Assembly: GCF_003555545.1 (NCBI RefSeq)
Contig: NZ_CP032157.1
Location: 2,360,546 to 2,424,545, forward strand
Direction: 5' to 3'
Length of the DNA stretch: 64,000 bases
Source of the DNA: Paraflavitalea soli
GTDB taxonomy: Bacteria > Bacteroidota > Bacteroidia > Chitinophagales > Chitinophagaceae
This document shows, in pieces, positions 15,847 to 25,280 of the stretch. The position numbers and the translations under genes are program-made. How positions within the stretch are numbered: position 1 is the first letter of the stretch; each line of letters begins with the position of its first letter. The notes beneath the pieces are model-generated. The model was not told where the DNA came from. It was given only the letters and a program-made list of their open reading frames with translations, and ran no database searches.

Positions 15847-17454
15847 TTATAATTTGATCAGATTTAAAAAGTAGACATCGTTCTCCCGCATGTCCAGCTC
15901 TTTTGAAAAAGGAACACCATTTTTTATAGTAATGACCTCCCTCGAAACCGGAGAACCATCATTTTGTTTCTTTATTTGATCAACCTGTAGCTTCGATAAT
16001 TGCGCAGGCTTGCCCATGGAGAGATACGTTGAATAGGCATCATTGCTCCGGTAACCGGTTTTATACACTTCAACTGCATACATGCCATCAGCAACATGGG
16101 CAATATGGATCTTTAATTTCCCTTTGGAGGCTGATGGCACATCCCGGATATAATACACCTGATTGTTCACCGAATCGCCCGGATGCGTATTGGTAAAATC
16201 CCAGGCCAGTACCTGGATATTGCCGGCTGCATCCCTGCAAGCCCAGGAAGCTGTATCCGTATTAGCCAATTCAATATTCCCCAGCCGGTTCAGGTACTGG
16301 TAGGCATAAAATACAGGCTTGTTAATGCCCTGTATCGTCAACATCCCAAAGCCACCGTGAAAGGGTGTGAATCTTGGCCCTGCCTCTTCAAAAATATCCG
16401 TGAATACCCAATACGACATGGAATTGGCCGCATTACCTACCTGCTTCAACTTTTGTAATACATACGCAGCTTCATGGTAACTGTCATGAACAGGATCGGC
16501 CGGCGTATACGAAGCGCTCCATTCCGTATAATGAAGTTCCAGTTGAGGTATGGCCGAACCGGCAATCTCTTTCCGTGACTGAAGCACATCACCGCTTACA
16601 CTCATAGGATTTTTATCGAGTACAGTACCTGAATTGCCAAACTCATCCAAAAAACCTTGTTTCACTCCATAAGCATGCGTGCTTACAAAATCAATGGGCA
16701 CATTGTTCTTATGACAATACTCAATCAACTCCGGCTCCCACGCCGCGCCGGCAGTCCCGGGTCCCCCAACCCGGTAAGCTTTGTTTACGCTTTTAACTGC
16801 CTCTGCGGTATACTTGTATAACTTGAAATAATCCTGTTGCGTTCCAGACCAGAATCCGGGCGAAAGATTCGGCTCATTCCACACTTCAAAGTACCAGGTC
16901 TTCACTTCCTCCACGCCATAACGCTCCGTAAAATGCTGCGTAAACGCACGGATCAAACCAGCCCATTTAGCATAATCCCTTGGTGGGGTTACATTGCCCC
17001 GCCACCAAAAGATCGTTTGTGGACCGCTGGCGAGCGAACTGGGCATAAATCCCCATTCAACAAAAGGTTTCATGCCGATACTTTGCAGAAAATCAAACAG
17101 CACATCCACATACATAAAGTTGTATTCCGGATGGCCATTTTTATCCTCTTTGTAAACCGCCATATCATCTGTCAAAAGTCCATGCATCCGTATATACCGG
17201 AAACCACATTCCTTTTTAACATAAGCCAGTTGCTGCTGCCAGTCCGCCCTGAGTCCTTCATTAGCTCTTCCGGCGCCCACACATTCTTTAAAGAAGGTAT
17301 TCAAAGCACCTGATGTATTACTAAAGTCAATATTGATTACCCTTTCCGGAACCGAAGGCCTGGACAGCTTCGTAGTTTTTGTACTTTGAGCAGCAGGTTT
17401 TATTGAAATGGAAATAAGAAAGATGACTGCTAACAAGAGCTCCTTTTTTTTCAT
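15847..17454 (-). CDS. GH39 family glycosidase (beta-xylosidase-like), secreted
   Basis: 535 aa from ATG 17454, preceded by AAAGGAT and followed by the signal peptide MKKKELLLAVIFLISISIKPAAQ. An ATG at 17475 overlapping the upstream stop would add seven residues. The acid/base motif is WYFEVWNEPNL (Glu194) and the nucleophile Glu311 lies in LELHYTEWSASY, both typical of GH39. Known GH39 members are mostly beta-xylosidases, with some alpha-L-iduronidases and arabinosidase-like forms. The C-terminal part (KLKIHIAHVADGMYAVEVYKTGYRSNDAYSTYLSMG) matches the usual GH39 beta-sandwich. It sits between GH97 and GH42 in operon A; the substrate linkage is not certain. Confidence 0.85.
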   Translation of the reverse strand: MKKKELLLAVIFLISISIKPAAQSTKTTKLSRPSVPERVINIDFSNTSGALNTFFKECVGAGRANEGLRADWQQQLAYVKKECGFRYIRMHGLLTDDMAVYKEDKNGHPEYNFMYVDVLFDFLQSIGMKPFVEWGFMPSSLASGPQTIFWWRGNVTPPRDYAKWAGLIRAFTQHFTERYGVEEVKTWYFEVWNEPNLSPGFWSGTQQDYFKLYKYTAEAVKSVNKAYRVGGPGTAGAAWEPELIEYCHKNNVPIDFVSTHAYGVKQGFLDEFGNSGTVLDKNPMSVSGDVLQSRKEIAGSAIPQLELHYTEWSASYTPADPVHDSYHEAAYVLQKLKQVGNAANSMSYWVFTDIFEEAGPRFTPFHGGFGMLTIQGINKPVFYAYQYLNRLGNIELANTDTASWACRDAAGNIQVLAWDFTNTHPGDSVNNQVYYIRDVPSASKGKLKIHIAHVADGMYAVEVYKTGYRSNDAYSTYLSMGKPAQLSKLQVDQIKKQNDGSPVSREVITIKNGVPFSKELDMRENDVYFLNLIKL

Positions 17455-17471
17455 ATCCTTTTGCTTTAAGA

Positions 17472-19436
17472 TCATTCAAGCACCATTACAAATCCACCAT
17501 TTGCAGGCAGCGCAACCTCATACTTCTTTTGCTTTGCTGCAGTGAGAACGGATTTCGAGAACAGTTCATTATTATTCCCATCAGTGAAAAGCGTTACATT
17601 TTTTTTCTGGAAGGAGGCGAGGTCAAGTAGTACTTTCTTTTCGCTTTTATCACCATTAATGCCCGCAATGTACCACCGCTTACCACTACGCCTGGCAATG
17701 ACCGCATACTTTCCCGGATAACCTTCTACAAACTGTACATCATCCCAATTGTCAGGAAGATGCCTTAAAAATTCCTGCACATCACCCGGCACCCGTACCA
17801 TGCCTTCCGGAGCCTGCGCATAATGTTGTATGCCCGATAAAAACAATACCGAAAGGGCCAGTTCGAAGCCGGGCGTGGTTCTTCTGGTACAAGTAGACGA
17901 GGTAAGCCCCGTAAGGTTCATCGGCGTAAAATCCATCGGATCGAATGCATTTCTGGTAAACGGCAGCATGGCACAATGGTTGGCTTGCTGATCCGCAGCA
18001 GCCTGATCAAATGTTACCATCTCCATTCCATAAATGGCTTCCGCTGTCATCAGATGAGGATACGTTTTTTGCCACCCCCTTGGTAGCGTGGCGCCATGAA
18101 AGTTTACCAGCAGCTTATATTTTGCAGCGGCATTCAAAATGTCAAGGTAATATTGGATCATGCTCCGGCCATCCCCACCGAAGAAATCGATCTTTACCCC
18201 TTTAATGCCCAATGCCTGCAGCCGGCTGAACTCTTTTTCCCGGCCTTCCTTCGTAAGCAGTAGATCCTTGGGATGGTAAGCTACCGTATTCCAGTCACCG
18301 GCAGAATTGTACCACAAGAGCAATCCAACGTTTTTTTGTTTCGCATACGCCGACAGTTCAGCTACTTTATCATACCCGATCTTCGTATCCCAGTCTGCAT
18401 CTATCAGGCAATATTGCCAATGCATGTCATGCGCATAATCGATATACTTTATTTGCTCATCAAATGTGATGTGGTCATCCTTGCTATTGATCCAACTCCA
18501 GCTGGCTTTTCCCGGTTTTACAAAAGCAGTATCCCGGAATAGCGCTGCCGGCGCCAGATCAGTTCCCAATGTTGATTCTGCAATCGTTTTCAAACTTCCA
18601 ATCGTTATGATACGCCAGGGCGTTTGCCACGGCTTATTGTTTTCCGGTAAATAGCCCCCACCTGTAAAAACCTCCCGGGGATCAGCAAATCCGATGGAAT
18701 AAACAGACGAAGCAGAGTCGTTGATCAACCTCGTACCGCAATAAGTACCATCAAGGGCAGCTTCCGTGATCAATACCCAGGTATTATTGGTTTTAAATAA
18801 AGCGGGGTACACCCAACCAGACTTTAAAGGCGATACGGTACCCACAGCAATATCCTGCAAATAATGTTCTTCATAAGACGGATGACAATGCTGCCACCCC
18901 GTTTTTGCTTCACTCATGGGTTGTAACCAGGCCCTTGTTGTTTTGTCAAACGCAAAGGAAGAATGTTCTTTAATGATCGTTTCCTTGCTGTTTACCCAGG
19001 GAAAAGAATACCGGAAGGCCACCCCATCGTTGGATAGCCGGAAAATGACTTCCATCTTTTTCTCCTCTTCATTAGCAAAAGACAGCACCAATTGATTGGC
19101 CCGGTAAAGAATATGGCTCTTTTTTGCATTCTTCGTCTCATAGCGGTCGGTGATGTACACAGGTTTTGAGGCCATAACCAGTTTTAAACCGCGTGTAAAA
19201 TCATGTCCCTTCATCATCACGCCTAAAGCCGAAGGTTGAATGACGTTAGCACCGGACTTTTGTATCCTGTATTGAATTTCGCCGGAAGAGGACAAATACA
19301 CATGTAACGCAATCGTCTTGTCCGGACTTTGTAATTGAGCAACCTGCTGCGCCTGCAGCTGATTACCTGTTCCAATTCCCCATCCGCTCATCCCCAGTAG
19401 AAGCCCAACAAAAAAAACTACCTTTTTAAAACTCAT
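17472..19436 (-). CDS. GH97 glycoside hydrolase, retaining type (alpha-galactosidase-like)
   Basis: 654 aa from ATG 19436 (an in-frame ATG at 19451 is also possible) with the hydrophobic leader MSFKKVVFFVGLLLGMSGWGIG. The GH97 N-terminal beta-sandwich (SPDKTIALHVYL) is followed by the catalytic barrel (PGKASWSWINSKDDHITFDEQIKYIDYA). KGVKIDFFGGDG carries Asp417, at the place of the nucleophile of retaining GH97 enzymes such as the Bacteroides alpha-galactosidase; inverting SusB-like members use Glu instead. DFTPMNL and the C-terminal sandwich follow. Substrate could be alpha-galactose or beta-L-arabinopyranose. The gene overlaps the possible upstream start of the GH39 gene, so the two are co-transcribed. 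A second GH97 lies at 59330-61258. Confidence 0.87.
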   Translation of the reverse strand: MSFKKVVFFVGLLLGMSGWGIGTGNQLQAQQVAQLQSPDKTIALHVYLSSSGEIQYRIQKSGANVIQPSALGVMMKGHDFTRGLKLVMASKPVYITDRYETKNAKKSHILYRANQLVLSFANEEEKKMEVIFRLSNDGVAFRYSFPWVNSKETIIKEHSSFAFDKTTRAWLQPMSEAKTGWQHCHPSYEEHYLQDIAVGTVSPLKSGWVYPALFKTNNTWVLITEAALDGTYCGTRLINDSASSVYSIGFADPREVFTGGGYLPENNKPWQTPWRIITIGSLKTIAESTLGTDLAPAALFRDTAFVKPGKASWSWINSKDDHITFDEQIKYIDYAHDMHWQYCLIDADWDTKIGYDKVAELSAYAKQKNVGLLLWYNSAGDWNTVAYHPKDLLLTKEGREKEFSRLQALGIKGVKIDFFGGDGRSMIQYYLDILNAAAKYKLLVNFHGATLPRGWQKTYPHLMTAEAIYGMEMVTFDQAAADQQANHCAMLPFTRNAFDPMDFTPMNLTGLTSSTCTRRTTPGFELALSVLFLSGIQHYAQAPEGMVRVPGDVQEFLRHLPDNWDDVQFVEGYPGKYAVIARRSGKRWYIAGINGDKSEKKVLLDLASFQKKNVTLFTDGNNNELFSKSVLTAAKQKKYEVALPANGGFVMVLE

Positions 19437-19527
19437 TTTCACAACTATCATGATTTATAAATTTACCACCACACAAAGAAAACATCATGCTTACGGATGT
19501 TATAAAGAACTACCTGTACATGAAATT

Positions 19528-19552
19528 GGGAATGCTTCCATGAAGCATTCCC
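19528..19552 (-). other. Intra-operon hairpin between GH74 and GH97 genes
   Basis: Perfect 11-bp arms GGGAATGCTTC and GAAGCATTCCC around a 3-nt loop lie in the 121-bp gap between the GH74 stop and the GH97 start. On the transcribed minus strand the T-run comes before, not after, the stem, so it is not a classic terminator; it may be an mRNA processing or stabilising stem. Confidence 0.6.
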
Positions 19553-19572
19553 AAAAAAAGATGAACAATTTG

Positions 19573-22500
19573 TCAATTAACGATGAGCTGCTTAGTGACA
19601 TTAAATGCTTTCGTTTTGATCCTGATGACATAGTGCCCTGCCTTAAGCCGTGAATCCACCTCTAATTTGTTTTTGCCCTGGACAATCTTTTCATAAAGCA
19701 CCCTGCCCTGGTTATCATAAATGCTTATCACCGTATGGTCGGAAGATTCCGGCAGAAGGATCGTAAACCTTCCCCTATTGGCCGGATTCGGATATACACT
19801 AATGGCATCCCCATGATTGTTGGCCTCCGATGTTAGGCTGCCTGCTGAAACCCTGCCAGTTGCCAAAACGAACGGTGAGAGATAACTTCCCGCGATTACC
19901 TGTTGCGAAATGCCGGGACCCTGCCAGGCTACCGCAATATTATCACCGCCACCGCCTTCTTTATGAAGCACTTCAATGTAGTATTTCTGCCCGGCAGTCA
20001 GGTTAATGGAAGCGGATTGCTGTGTGCCGTACTTATTCCATTCCCGGGAATTCGTCCAGTCATTCACATAAGCTATCCTTGTGCTATTGGAAGGATTGTC
20101 ACTGGTGCTCAGGTATAGATCCGTGTTATCATCTCCGGCTACCCAGAAAGTATAGCTTCCACTTACAGTAGGATGGATATAGCCGCGGATCCTGGTTCCA
20201 TAGTTTTCTGCCCAGTTGGTGGGACCTTCCAGGCTGGTGAGCTGTTCCCTGCCAGTAGGATTGTTGGGATAATTGCTATTGGAGGTCAGGCTGCTGATAG
20301 CAGTTCCGCTGATCCCTGTCCAGTACTCCCGCAGTATGGAACCGGTAGCGCCCGATGTTACAGTGATAGTGAAGCTCTGTGTGCTTTGGCATCCTCCGCT
20401 ATTGGTGTAGGTGGCCACATAGTTCCCTGCCTGGTTGGCCTGGATATTTGATATATATACTTCACGGGTAGTAGCACTGAAATTATTCGGCCCGCTCCAG
20501 CTCCAGGAGCCCCCTTGCGTAGGCTGTGGGCCCAACAATACCGTGCCGCCTGCCACTAAAGAAGAATTGGCTGTTTGCTGCCAGGTTCCACCATTGATCT
20601 GTACGTACGGAGTAATGGCAGTAGGTGTACAACCTCCTGATTCGATACTAACAAGGCCTCGTCCTACTGTACACATATATGCCCGGCCATATACGTTCAT
20701 ATCGCCCATTACAAAATTACCGTTCCCCACCCCTCCCCACTCATGGGCATCGTCATTTATGCGTGTCCAGGAAACACCCTGATCTATAGAACGGAAAATA
20801 CCTTTAACTCCGCTGACAGTTCCCCAAATATAGACAGCGGGATAAGTAGCTCCCGTTGCAGCTTTACCAAATCCAACAGCTCTGCAATAAGTAACATTGG
20901 AAGCAGTTGTCCAGGAGGTCCCATTATTGGTAGTATACGTTAATCCATTCGCCAGCGCTACCCACACATGTCCCTCCTTACCGGGAACTGCCCTTGCCCG
21001 AAGTGAACCACCCGAGCCAGGACTGGATGATGAGGCGGTAAAACTTACACCTTTATTGGTACTTACCAAAAGCTGTCCGCTACCGGGATTATAAATATAA
21101 AATTTATTGGTATTGACGTAATCTGCTATTGGATGAGCATTCTGAACATTGGTAACTCCTGTACTTGTCCATGTTCCGCCATTATTGGTTGAATAATAAG
21201 TAGTACTACTTCCCTCGGGACAATGAAGTGTCGTATTCCCGTCTGCCGACAACGCGACTTTCCCATAGGAACCATTAATAGAAGCCGATTGTGGCCAGTT
21301 TACTCCCTGATCAGAAGAGTAATATATTTTATCGGTAACCCGCACCACTTTATTACTATTGTTCGCGGCATAAGCGATACCATTGTTGGTACCAGCCGTG
21401 GGCGTATGTACCTTGGTTGGATAGGCATAAATATCGGAATAGGAAGCACCATATTGATCCCCAACCGCTGTAACAAGATTACCGCCCGGAATGCTGATGG
21501 CATCAAGTACTACCGTCTCTTCCATTCCTTTTACATCAAATTTCCAGGAGGTGTTGGATGCATTGATATCATCGCAGGTAAAAAGTCCATTCCCCGACAT
21601 AACCCTTACCCTTGCCGTATTTAACGGATCAAAGTCGATGCTGCCTGTCCAATGTATCCCACTGCCGGCAATCCAGCCAATGCCATTCGTGTTCAGGGTG
21701 CTTGTGCACGTCAACTTTGAGATCCAGGTACTTCCTCCGTCCGTAGAAAAGAAAATAAAATCTCCCCATACGTTGTTGCAAAACTCGTTGTTATTCCAAA
21801 CGTTAACCGTCGAAACAATAATCCTGTTTTTATTTGCCGGATCAACACTTACTCCTCCATAAGGATAATTGTTCCCACCTGGAGTTATGTTGGTCCACGT
21901 TCCGGTAGCAGTAGCAAGTTTGTAAACTCTCCCGCTGTTGCCGTTCGATGGCCCCTCACTATTCGCCATGGCTACATATAAAGTAGAATTATCAGAAGAT
22001 AGAACAGCCCTGTGGGGCATAAATGAATTATCAGGCTGAATGCCAGTGAAAGTACTGCCGCCGTCGGTACTTTTATAAATATTATTGCCGCCCGTGCGGG
22101 AAACTCCTATATAAATAGTTCGGGTAACTCCTCCCGAAACACTGGAAGGATCAAACACCACAAAGCAGATTCCGTTTCCATTGGCGGTAGTTGTTACTCC
22201 ATTCCAGGCCTGTGTCCAGCTCGATCCTCCATTCGTACTTTTCCACAAACCATTTGATCTCGTGCCGCAAAAAAGGATATTGCTGTTATTAGGATCCACA
22301 GCCAGGCGCTCTCCATTAGACCTTCCCAAACCATTTCCGTGAGCCTTAAATTGTGAAGTTACTACCACTTCAGTGAATGTATTTCCCTTATCAGTGGATT
22401 TTAAAATGGCAGTTTTTCCATTATTAAAGTAATCAGTCCCGGCAAGTATATATAAATTATTGGCATTCTGAGGATCCAGCGCCAGTGCTTCTACTCCCTG

Positions 22501-22779
22501 GTAGGATACTTGATCCTCAGAATTCCAATCGAGCAAAGGGATCCATTTTGAACTGGCGGCATCCCAGCGGTATGCACCTCCAACATCTGTGCGACAGTAA
22601 ATATCGCCTGATGTTTTATGACTTATGATCCCTGTTACAAAACCACCTCCCCCCAAGGCTACATTCCCATAGGTTTGTCCACTTAGTTTGGTTTGTGAAA
22701 AGCAAAAAAGGATCAGCAAAAAAACCACTACAAATCGTGGCGGGCAATAAAAAGAACTGCAATCGTTAATCTTTTTCAT
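19573..22779 (-). CDS. GH74 endo-xyloglucanase with Ig-like, PA14 and T9SS type A sorting domains
   Basis: 1068 aa with signal peptide. The twin seven-bladed propeller of GH74 is seen from LGGGGFVTGIISHKTSGDIYCRTDVGGAYRW (Asp65) onward, with many STDGGSTW/STNGGSSWT blade turns. The second catalytic Asp is Asp441 in LVTAVGDQYG. Both acidic residues are therefore present at the expected sites. About 715-808 is an Ig-like domain, about 810-966 a PA14 domain (LREYWTGISGTAISSL to YYIEVLHKEGGGGDNIAVAW), and 990-1068 a type A sorting domain (VYPNPANRGRFTILLP). The enzyme should be displayed or released by the type IX system and attack xyloglucan backbones outside the cell. It lies between the GH5 and GH97 genes of operon A. 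Confidence 0.93.
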   Translation of the reverse strand: MKKINDCSSFYCPPRFVVVFLLILFCFSQTKLSGQTYGNVALGGGGFVTGIISHKTSGDIYCRTDVGGAYRWDAASSKWIPLLDWNSEDQVSYQGVEALALDPQNANNLYILAGTDYFNNGKTAILKSTDKGNTFTEVVVTSQFKAHGNGLGRSNGERLAVDPNNSNILFCGTRSNGLWKSTNGGSSWTQAWNGVTTTANGNGICFVVFDPSSVSGGVTRTIYIGVSRTGGNNIYKSTDGGSTFTGIQPDNSFMPHRAVLSSDNSTLYVAMANSEGPSNGNSGRVYKLATATGTWTNITPGGNNYPYGGVSVDPANKNRIIVSTVNVWNNNEFCNNVWGDFIFFSTDGGSTWISKLTCTSTLNTNGIGWIAGSGIHWTGSIDFDPLNTARVRVMSGNGLFTCDDINASNTSWKFDVKGMEETVVLDAISIPGGNLVTAVGDQYGASYSDIYAYPTKVHTPTAGTNNGIAYAANNSNKVVRVTDKIYYSSDQGVNWPQSASINGSYGKVALSADGNTTLHCPEGSSTTYYSTNNGGTWTSTGVTNVQNAHPIADYVNTNKFYIYNPGSGQLLVSTNKGVSFTASSSSPGSGGSLRARAVPGKEGHVWVALANGLTYTTNNGTSWTTASNVTYCRAVGFGKAATGATYPAVYIWGTVSGVKGIFRSIDQGVSWTRINDDAHEWGGVGNGNFVMGDMNVYGRAYMCTVGRGLVSIESGGCTPTAITPYVQINGGTWQQTANSSLVAGGTVLLGPQPTQGGSWSWSGPNNFSATTREVYISNIQANQAGNYVATYTNSGGCQSTQSFTITVTSGATGSILREYWTGISGTAISSLTSNSNYPNNPTGREQLTSLEGPTNWAENYGTRIRGYIHPTVSGSYTFWVAGDDNTDLYLSTSDNPSNSTRIAYVNDWTNSREWNKYGTQQSASINLTAGQKYYIEVLHKEGGGGDNIAVAWQGPGISQQVIAGSYLSPFVLATGRVSAGSLTSEANNHGDAISVYPNPANRGRFTILLPESSDHTVISIYDNQGRVLYEKIVQGKNKLEVDSRLKAGHYVIRIKTKAFNVTKQLIVN

Positions 22780-22818
22780 AAATGAAGGTTTTAATTGATC
22801 AATAAACTTTCTGATTCT

Positions 22819-24066
22819 TTATTTACCACCGGCTAATAACGCATCAATCGTACGCTGATCTTTTACTGTATTGTTTCGCCTGTCCAAAGCACCGCCCGTG
22901 TCCCACCAGAAAGGTTTTATGCCATGTGCCAATGCTTCTTTCGTTACAAAGGTTATCCAATAGTCCACGGAAGCGTTATGCAAGGCCAGTTCTTTGGGAA
23001 CATGAGCCGATCCATCACGCCTGTAAGCACCATACTCACCCATTATAACCGGTATCCCTTTATCAATGAATTTCTGTTTAACCTTGTCGTAATCAGCAAT
23101 TATGGCGTCTTCTTCGCCGTAAGTTGGGTTACGATCAGGTTCAATGGTCGAATGATTCCCCTTACCCCAGTAATAAACCATTTTACCCCAGCTCACATCT
23201 TCATTCAGGAAGCAAAACTGCGCCGGCGTATAGTTATGCACCTCCACCATCAGGCGGTTGGATGCCGGGTCCTTAGGAAGCGTGTTCATCAGATCATATG
23301 TCAAGCCGGGGTTGGTGTTTGGGCCCTGAACAATAAGGACACGGTGACTGTTCCTGCCGCCTGTAGCACGAACAGCAGCAACGAAGGTCTCGTGGTAGGA
23401 TGCCAGGACTGCCATCTTCTCAGCATTATCAGCATTCGGTTCATTAGCGCTGGCAAACATCAGGTGCTCATCAAAGTCCCGCATGGCCGTAGCGATCTGC
23501 TCCCATAATGCTTGTTGTTTGGCATTGACAGAGTCTTGCTTTGGTTTACTGATGTTATTTTCCAGCCAGCCGCCATCCCAATGGATATTTAGCATAACAT
23601 ACAGGCCGTTATTAACGCAATAACCAACTACCTCCTTTACCCTGTTGAGCCAGTTTGGATCTATATGGGCAGTGGCTTTGTTGTCAACATGCAGGTCCCA
23701 GGCACAGGGTAAGCGAATAGCAGTAAAACCCGACTGCTTTACAAATTTCACATACGACTCCGTGATGAGAGGATTGCCCCAGCTTGTTTCGCCGCCCGTA
23801 GCTTCCATGGTATTGCCAATGTTCCACCCTAATTTGAATTTGGCAGCCAGTTGCACAGCCGTACTCATGCCTGTCGAATCAGGCGCCTGGGGCGATATAT
23901 TGTAAGATGGATACAAGCGATTTGCCTGGGAAACGGGGACCTGAACAGCAGTGGATGCCTTTTTGTTACAGGAAAGGAAAAATACAATGGCAACCAAATA
24001 ACCAGAAACACCTAGTCGCGCCCCTCTTGTAATTTTATTTGTGATCATTGTTATAGAAGTATTCAT
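22819..24066 (-). CDS. GH5 (subfamily 4-like) endo-glucanase/xyloglucanase lipoprotein
   Basis: 415 aa with a lipoprotein signal (GYLVAIVFFLSCNKK, lipobox LSC). The GH5 barrel begins at LGWNIGNTMEATGGETSWGNP, a sequence typical of subfamily 4; IRLPCAWDLHV and VMLNIHWDGGW follow. Acid/base is Glu209 (ASANEPN) and nucleophile Glu344 (VIMGEYGA). GH5_4 enzymes in Bacteroides xyloglucan loci are surface endo-xyloglucanases, and the gene here sits directly after the SGBP gene (4-bp gap), as in those loci. A general endo-glucanase is the alternative. Start at 24066 or the ATG seven codons in. Confidence 0.9.
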   Translation of the reverse strand: MNTSITMITNKITRGARLGVSGYLVAIVFFLSCNKKASTAVQVPVSQANRLYPSYNISPQAPDSTGMSTAVQLAAKFKLGWNIGNTMEATGGETSWGNPLITESYVKFVKQSGFTAIRLPCAWDLHVDNKATAHIDPNWLNRVKEVVGYCVNNGLYVMLNIHWDGGWLENNISKPKQDSVNAKQQALWEQIATAMRDFDEHLMFASANEPNADNAEKMAVLASYHETFVAAVRATGGRNSHRVLIVQGPNTNPGLTYDLMNTLPKDPASNRLMVEVHNYTPAQFCFLNEDVSWGKMVYYWGKGNHSTIEPDRNPTYGEEDAIIADYDKVKQKFIDKGIPVIMGEYGAYRRDGSAHVPKELALHNASVDYWITFVTKEALAHGIKPFWWDTGGALDRRNNTVKDQRTIDALLAGGK

Positions 24067-24070
24067 TATT

Positions 24071-25255
24071 TTATTGAATTTTTACTACCCTGATATTGTC
24101 AAACGCGGCATCGAACCCCGTAGCCGTAGCCGATGCAGCATTATTGATCAGCCAGATGTTCACACTGCCCGAACCAGCGTCACCCAACAGATCTTTTAAA
24201 GAAGGAGCTGCTGTACCGGTTCCATTATTGGTAAGAAATGCCGATAGCGGAATAGTGACCGTTCTCCATCCGGTAGTGCTAAAATTGGAAGTATTTCCAT
24301 TGGCATCTTTCCAGGGCTCATAGCGCCCCAGGTAGTTCGTATTGTAATCTTTTACTACAAAGATCGACCCGCCATTCCAGGCAGCAGGCACATTCACTTC
24401 AAACTTGAATGCATAACTCCCAACAGATGCATTGAGACTATCAACCGGCACCCATTGCACACCATTCGTATTGATACTCCGGCCTCCGTTCCACCAGCTC
24501 CATTCATTGGCATTCAAAACTGGGTCCGTCATAATCGCATAATTCCCCCTGTTGCCAGGAAAAAGACTGCTGCTGTTACTGGTGCTGGTGGCTCCCCAGC
24601 TATAAGAATTGATATTATCAAAATCACATAGAACCCCGGTCACCCCATCATTCACGTTATATACAGTGGTATCTGCACCCGACTGCGTCGTAATGATCAC
24701 TGGACCACTTTGGGTCAATGCCGGCAATATAAAACCTACCGAAGTCCCGTCTGCACTGCCCGCATAGGTAGTTATGGCCGTGCCCGCAAAACGGATACTT
24801 TTTATAAAAAAGAAGTTAAGGCCATATAGACGAACCGAATCCCCCTGAAGGGCGTTTTCGTTAGAAACAGAAGTGATCGTAGGCGCCGGGGCAGCTATCT
24901 TAAATGTAAACGTTGTAGCGCCTCCCGGTGTCACATAGAGAATGGTATTGAGTATTTCCGCCGGCACTGAAGGAAAAGGTATAACTGAAGGCACCTGTAC
25001 CGCTGCACTGGTATCGGAAAACAAGGCACTGTTAAAGGAGGCAGGTACACCATTGAAGGAGATCTGCGTGGCCCCTTGTAAGCCATGCCCCAGCAACACT
25101 ACCCACTGTCCGGGTTCCAGGCTATTGAGCACAGAATCGCCGGGCGACGGCGTATAACTGCGTACCCCTGTAATAACAGGGCTGTTCGAGGTGTCTTTTT
25201 TACAAGCGCACAGTAATATATAGGTAACAGCCAGGCTGTATAGTATCTTTTTCAT
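24071..25255 (-). CDS. Surface glycan-binding protein with IPT/TIG domains (xyloglucan SGBP-B type)
   Basis: 394-aa lipoprotein (MKKILYSLAVTYILLCACKKD, acylated Cys probably Cys18). Two IPT/TIG immunoglobulin-like domains follow (ITGVRSYTPSPGDSV...GHGLQGATQISFNG and PTITSVSNENALQGDSVRLYG). The C-terminal domain from about 210 (GVLCDFDNINSYSWGATS) to the end, rich in Trp (EWSWWNGG, GVQWVPV, WRTVTIP) and finishing AAFDNIRVVKIQ, matches the xyloglucan-binding domain type of SGBP-B. The protein has no catalytic residues and should sit on the cell surface holding glycan for the SusC/SusD pair, whose genes lie just upstream. It is a key pointer to xyloglucan as the target. Confidence 0.85.
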   Translation of the reverse strand: MKKILYSLAVTYILLCACKKDTSNSPVITGVRSYTPSPGDSVLNSLEPGQWVVLLGHGLQGATQISFNGVPASFNSALFSDTSAAVQVPSVIPFPSVPAEILNTILYVTPGGATTFTFKIAAPAPTITSVSNENALQGDSVRLYGLNFFFIKSIRFAGTAITTYAGSADGTSVGFILPALTQSGPVIITTQSGADTTVYNVNDGVTGVLCDFDNINSYSWGATSTSNSSSLFPGNRGNYAIMTDPVLNANEWSWWNGGRSINTNGVQWVPVDSLNASVGSYAFKFEVNVPAAWNGGSIFVVKDYNTNYLGRYEPWKDANGNTSNFSTTGWRTVTIPLSAFLTNNGTGTAAPSLKDLLGDAGSGSVNIWLINNAASATATGFDAAFDNIRVVKIQ

Positions 25256-25280
25256 TGTTTGATCGTTTAATTTTTTTGCA

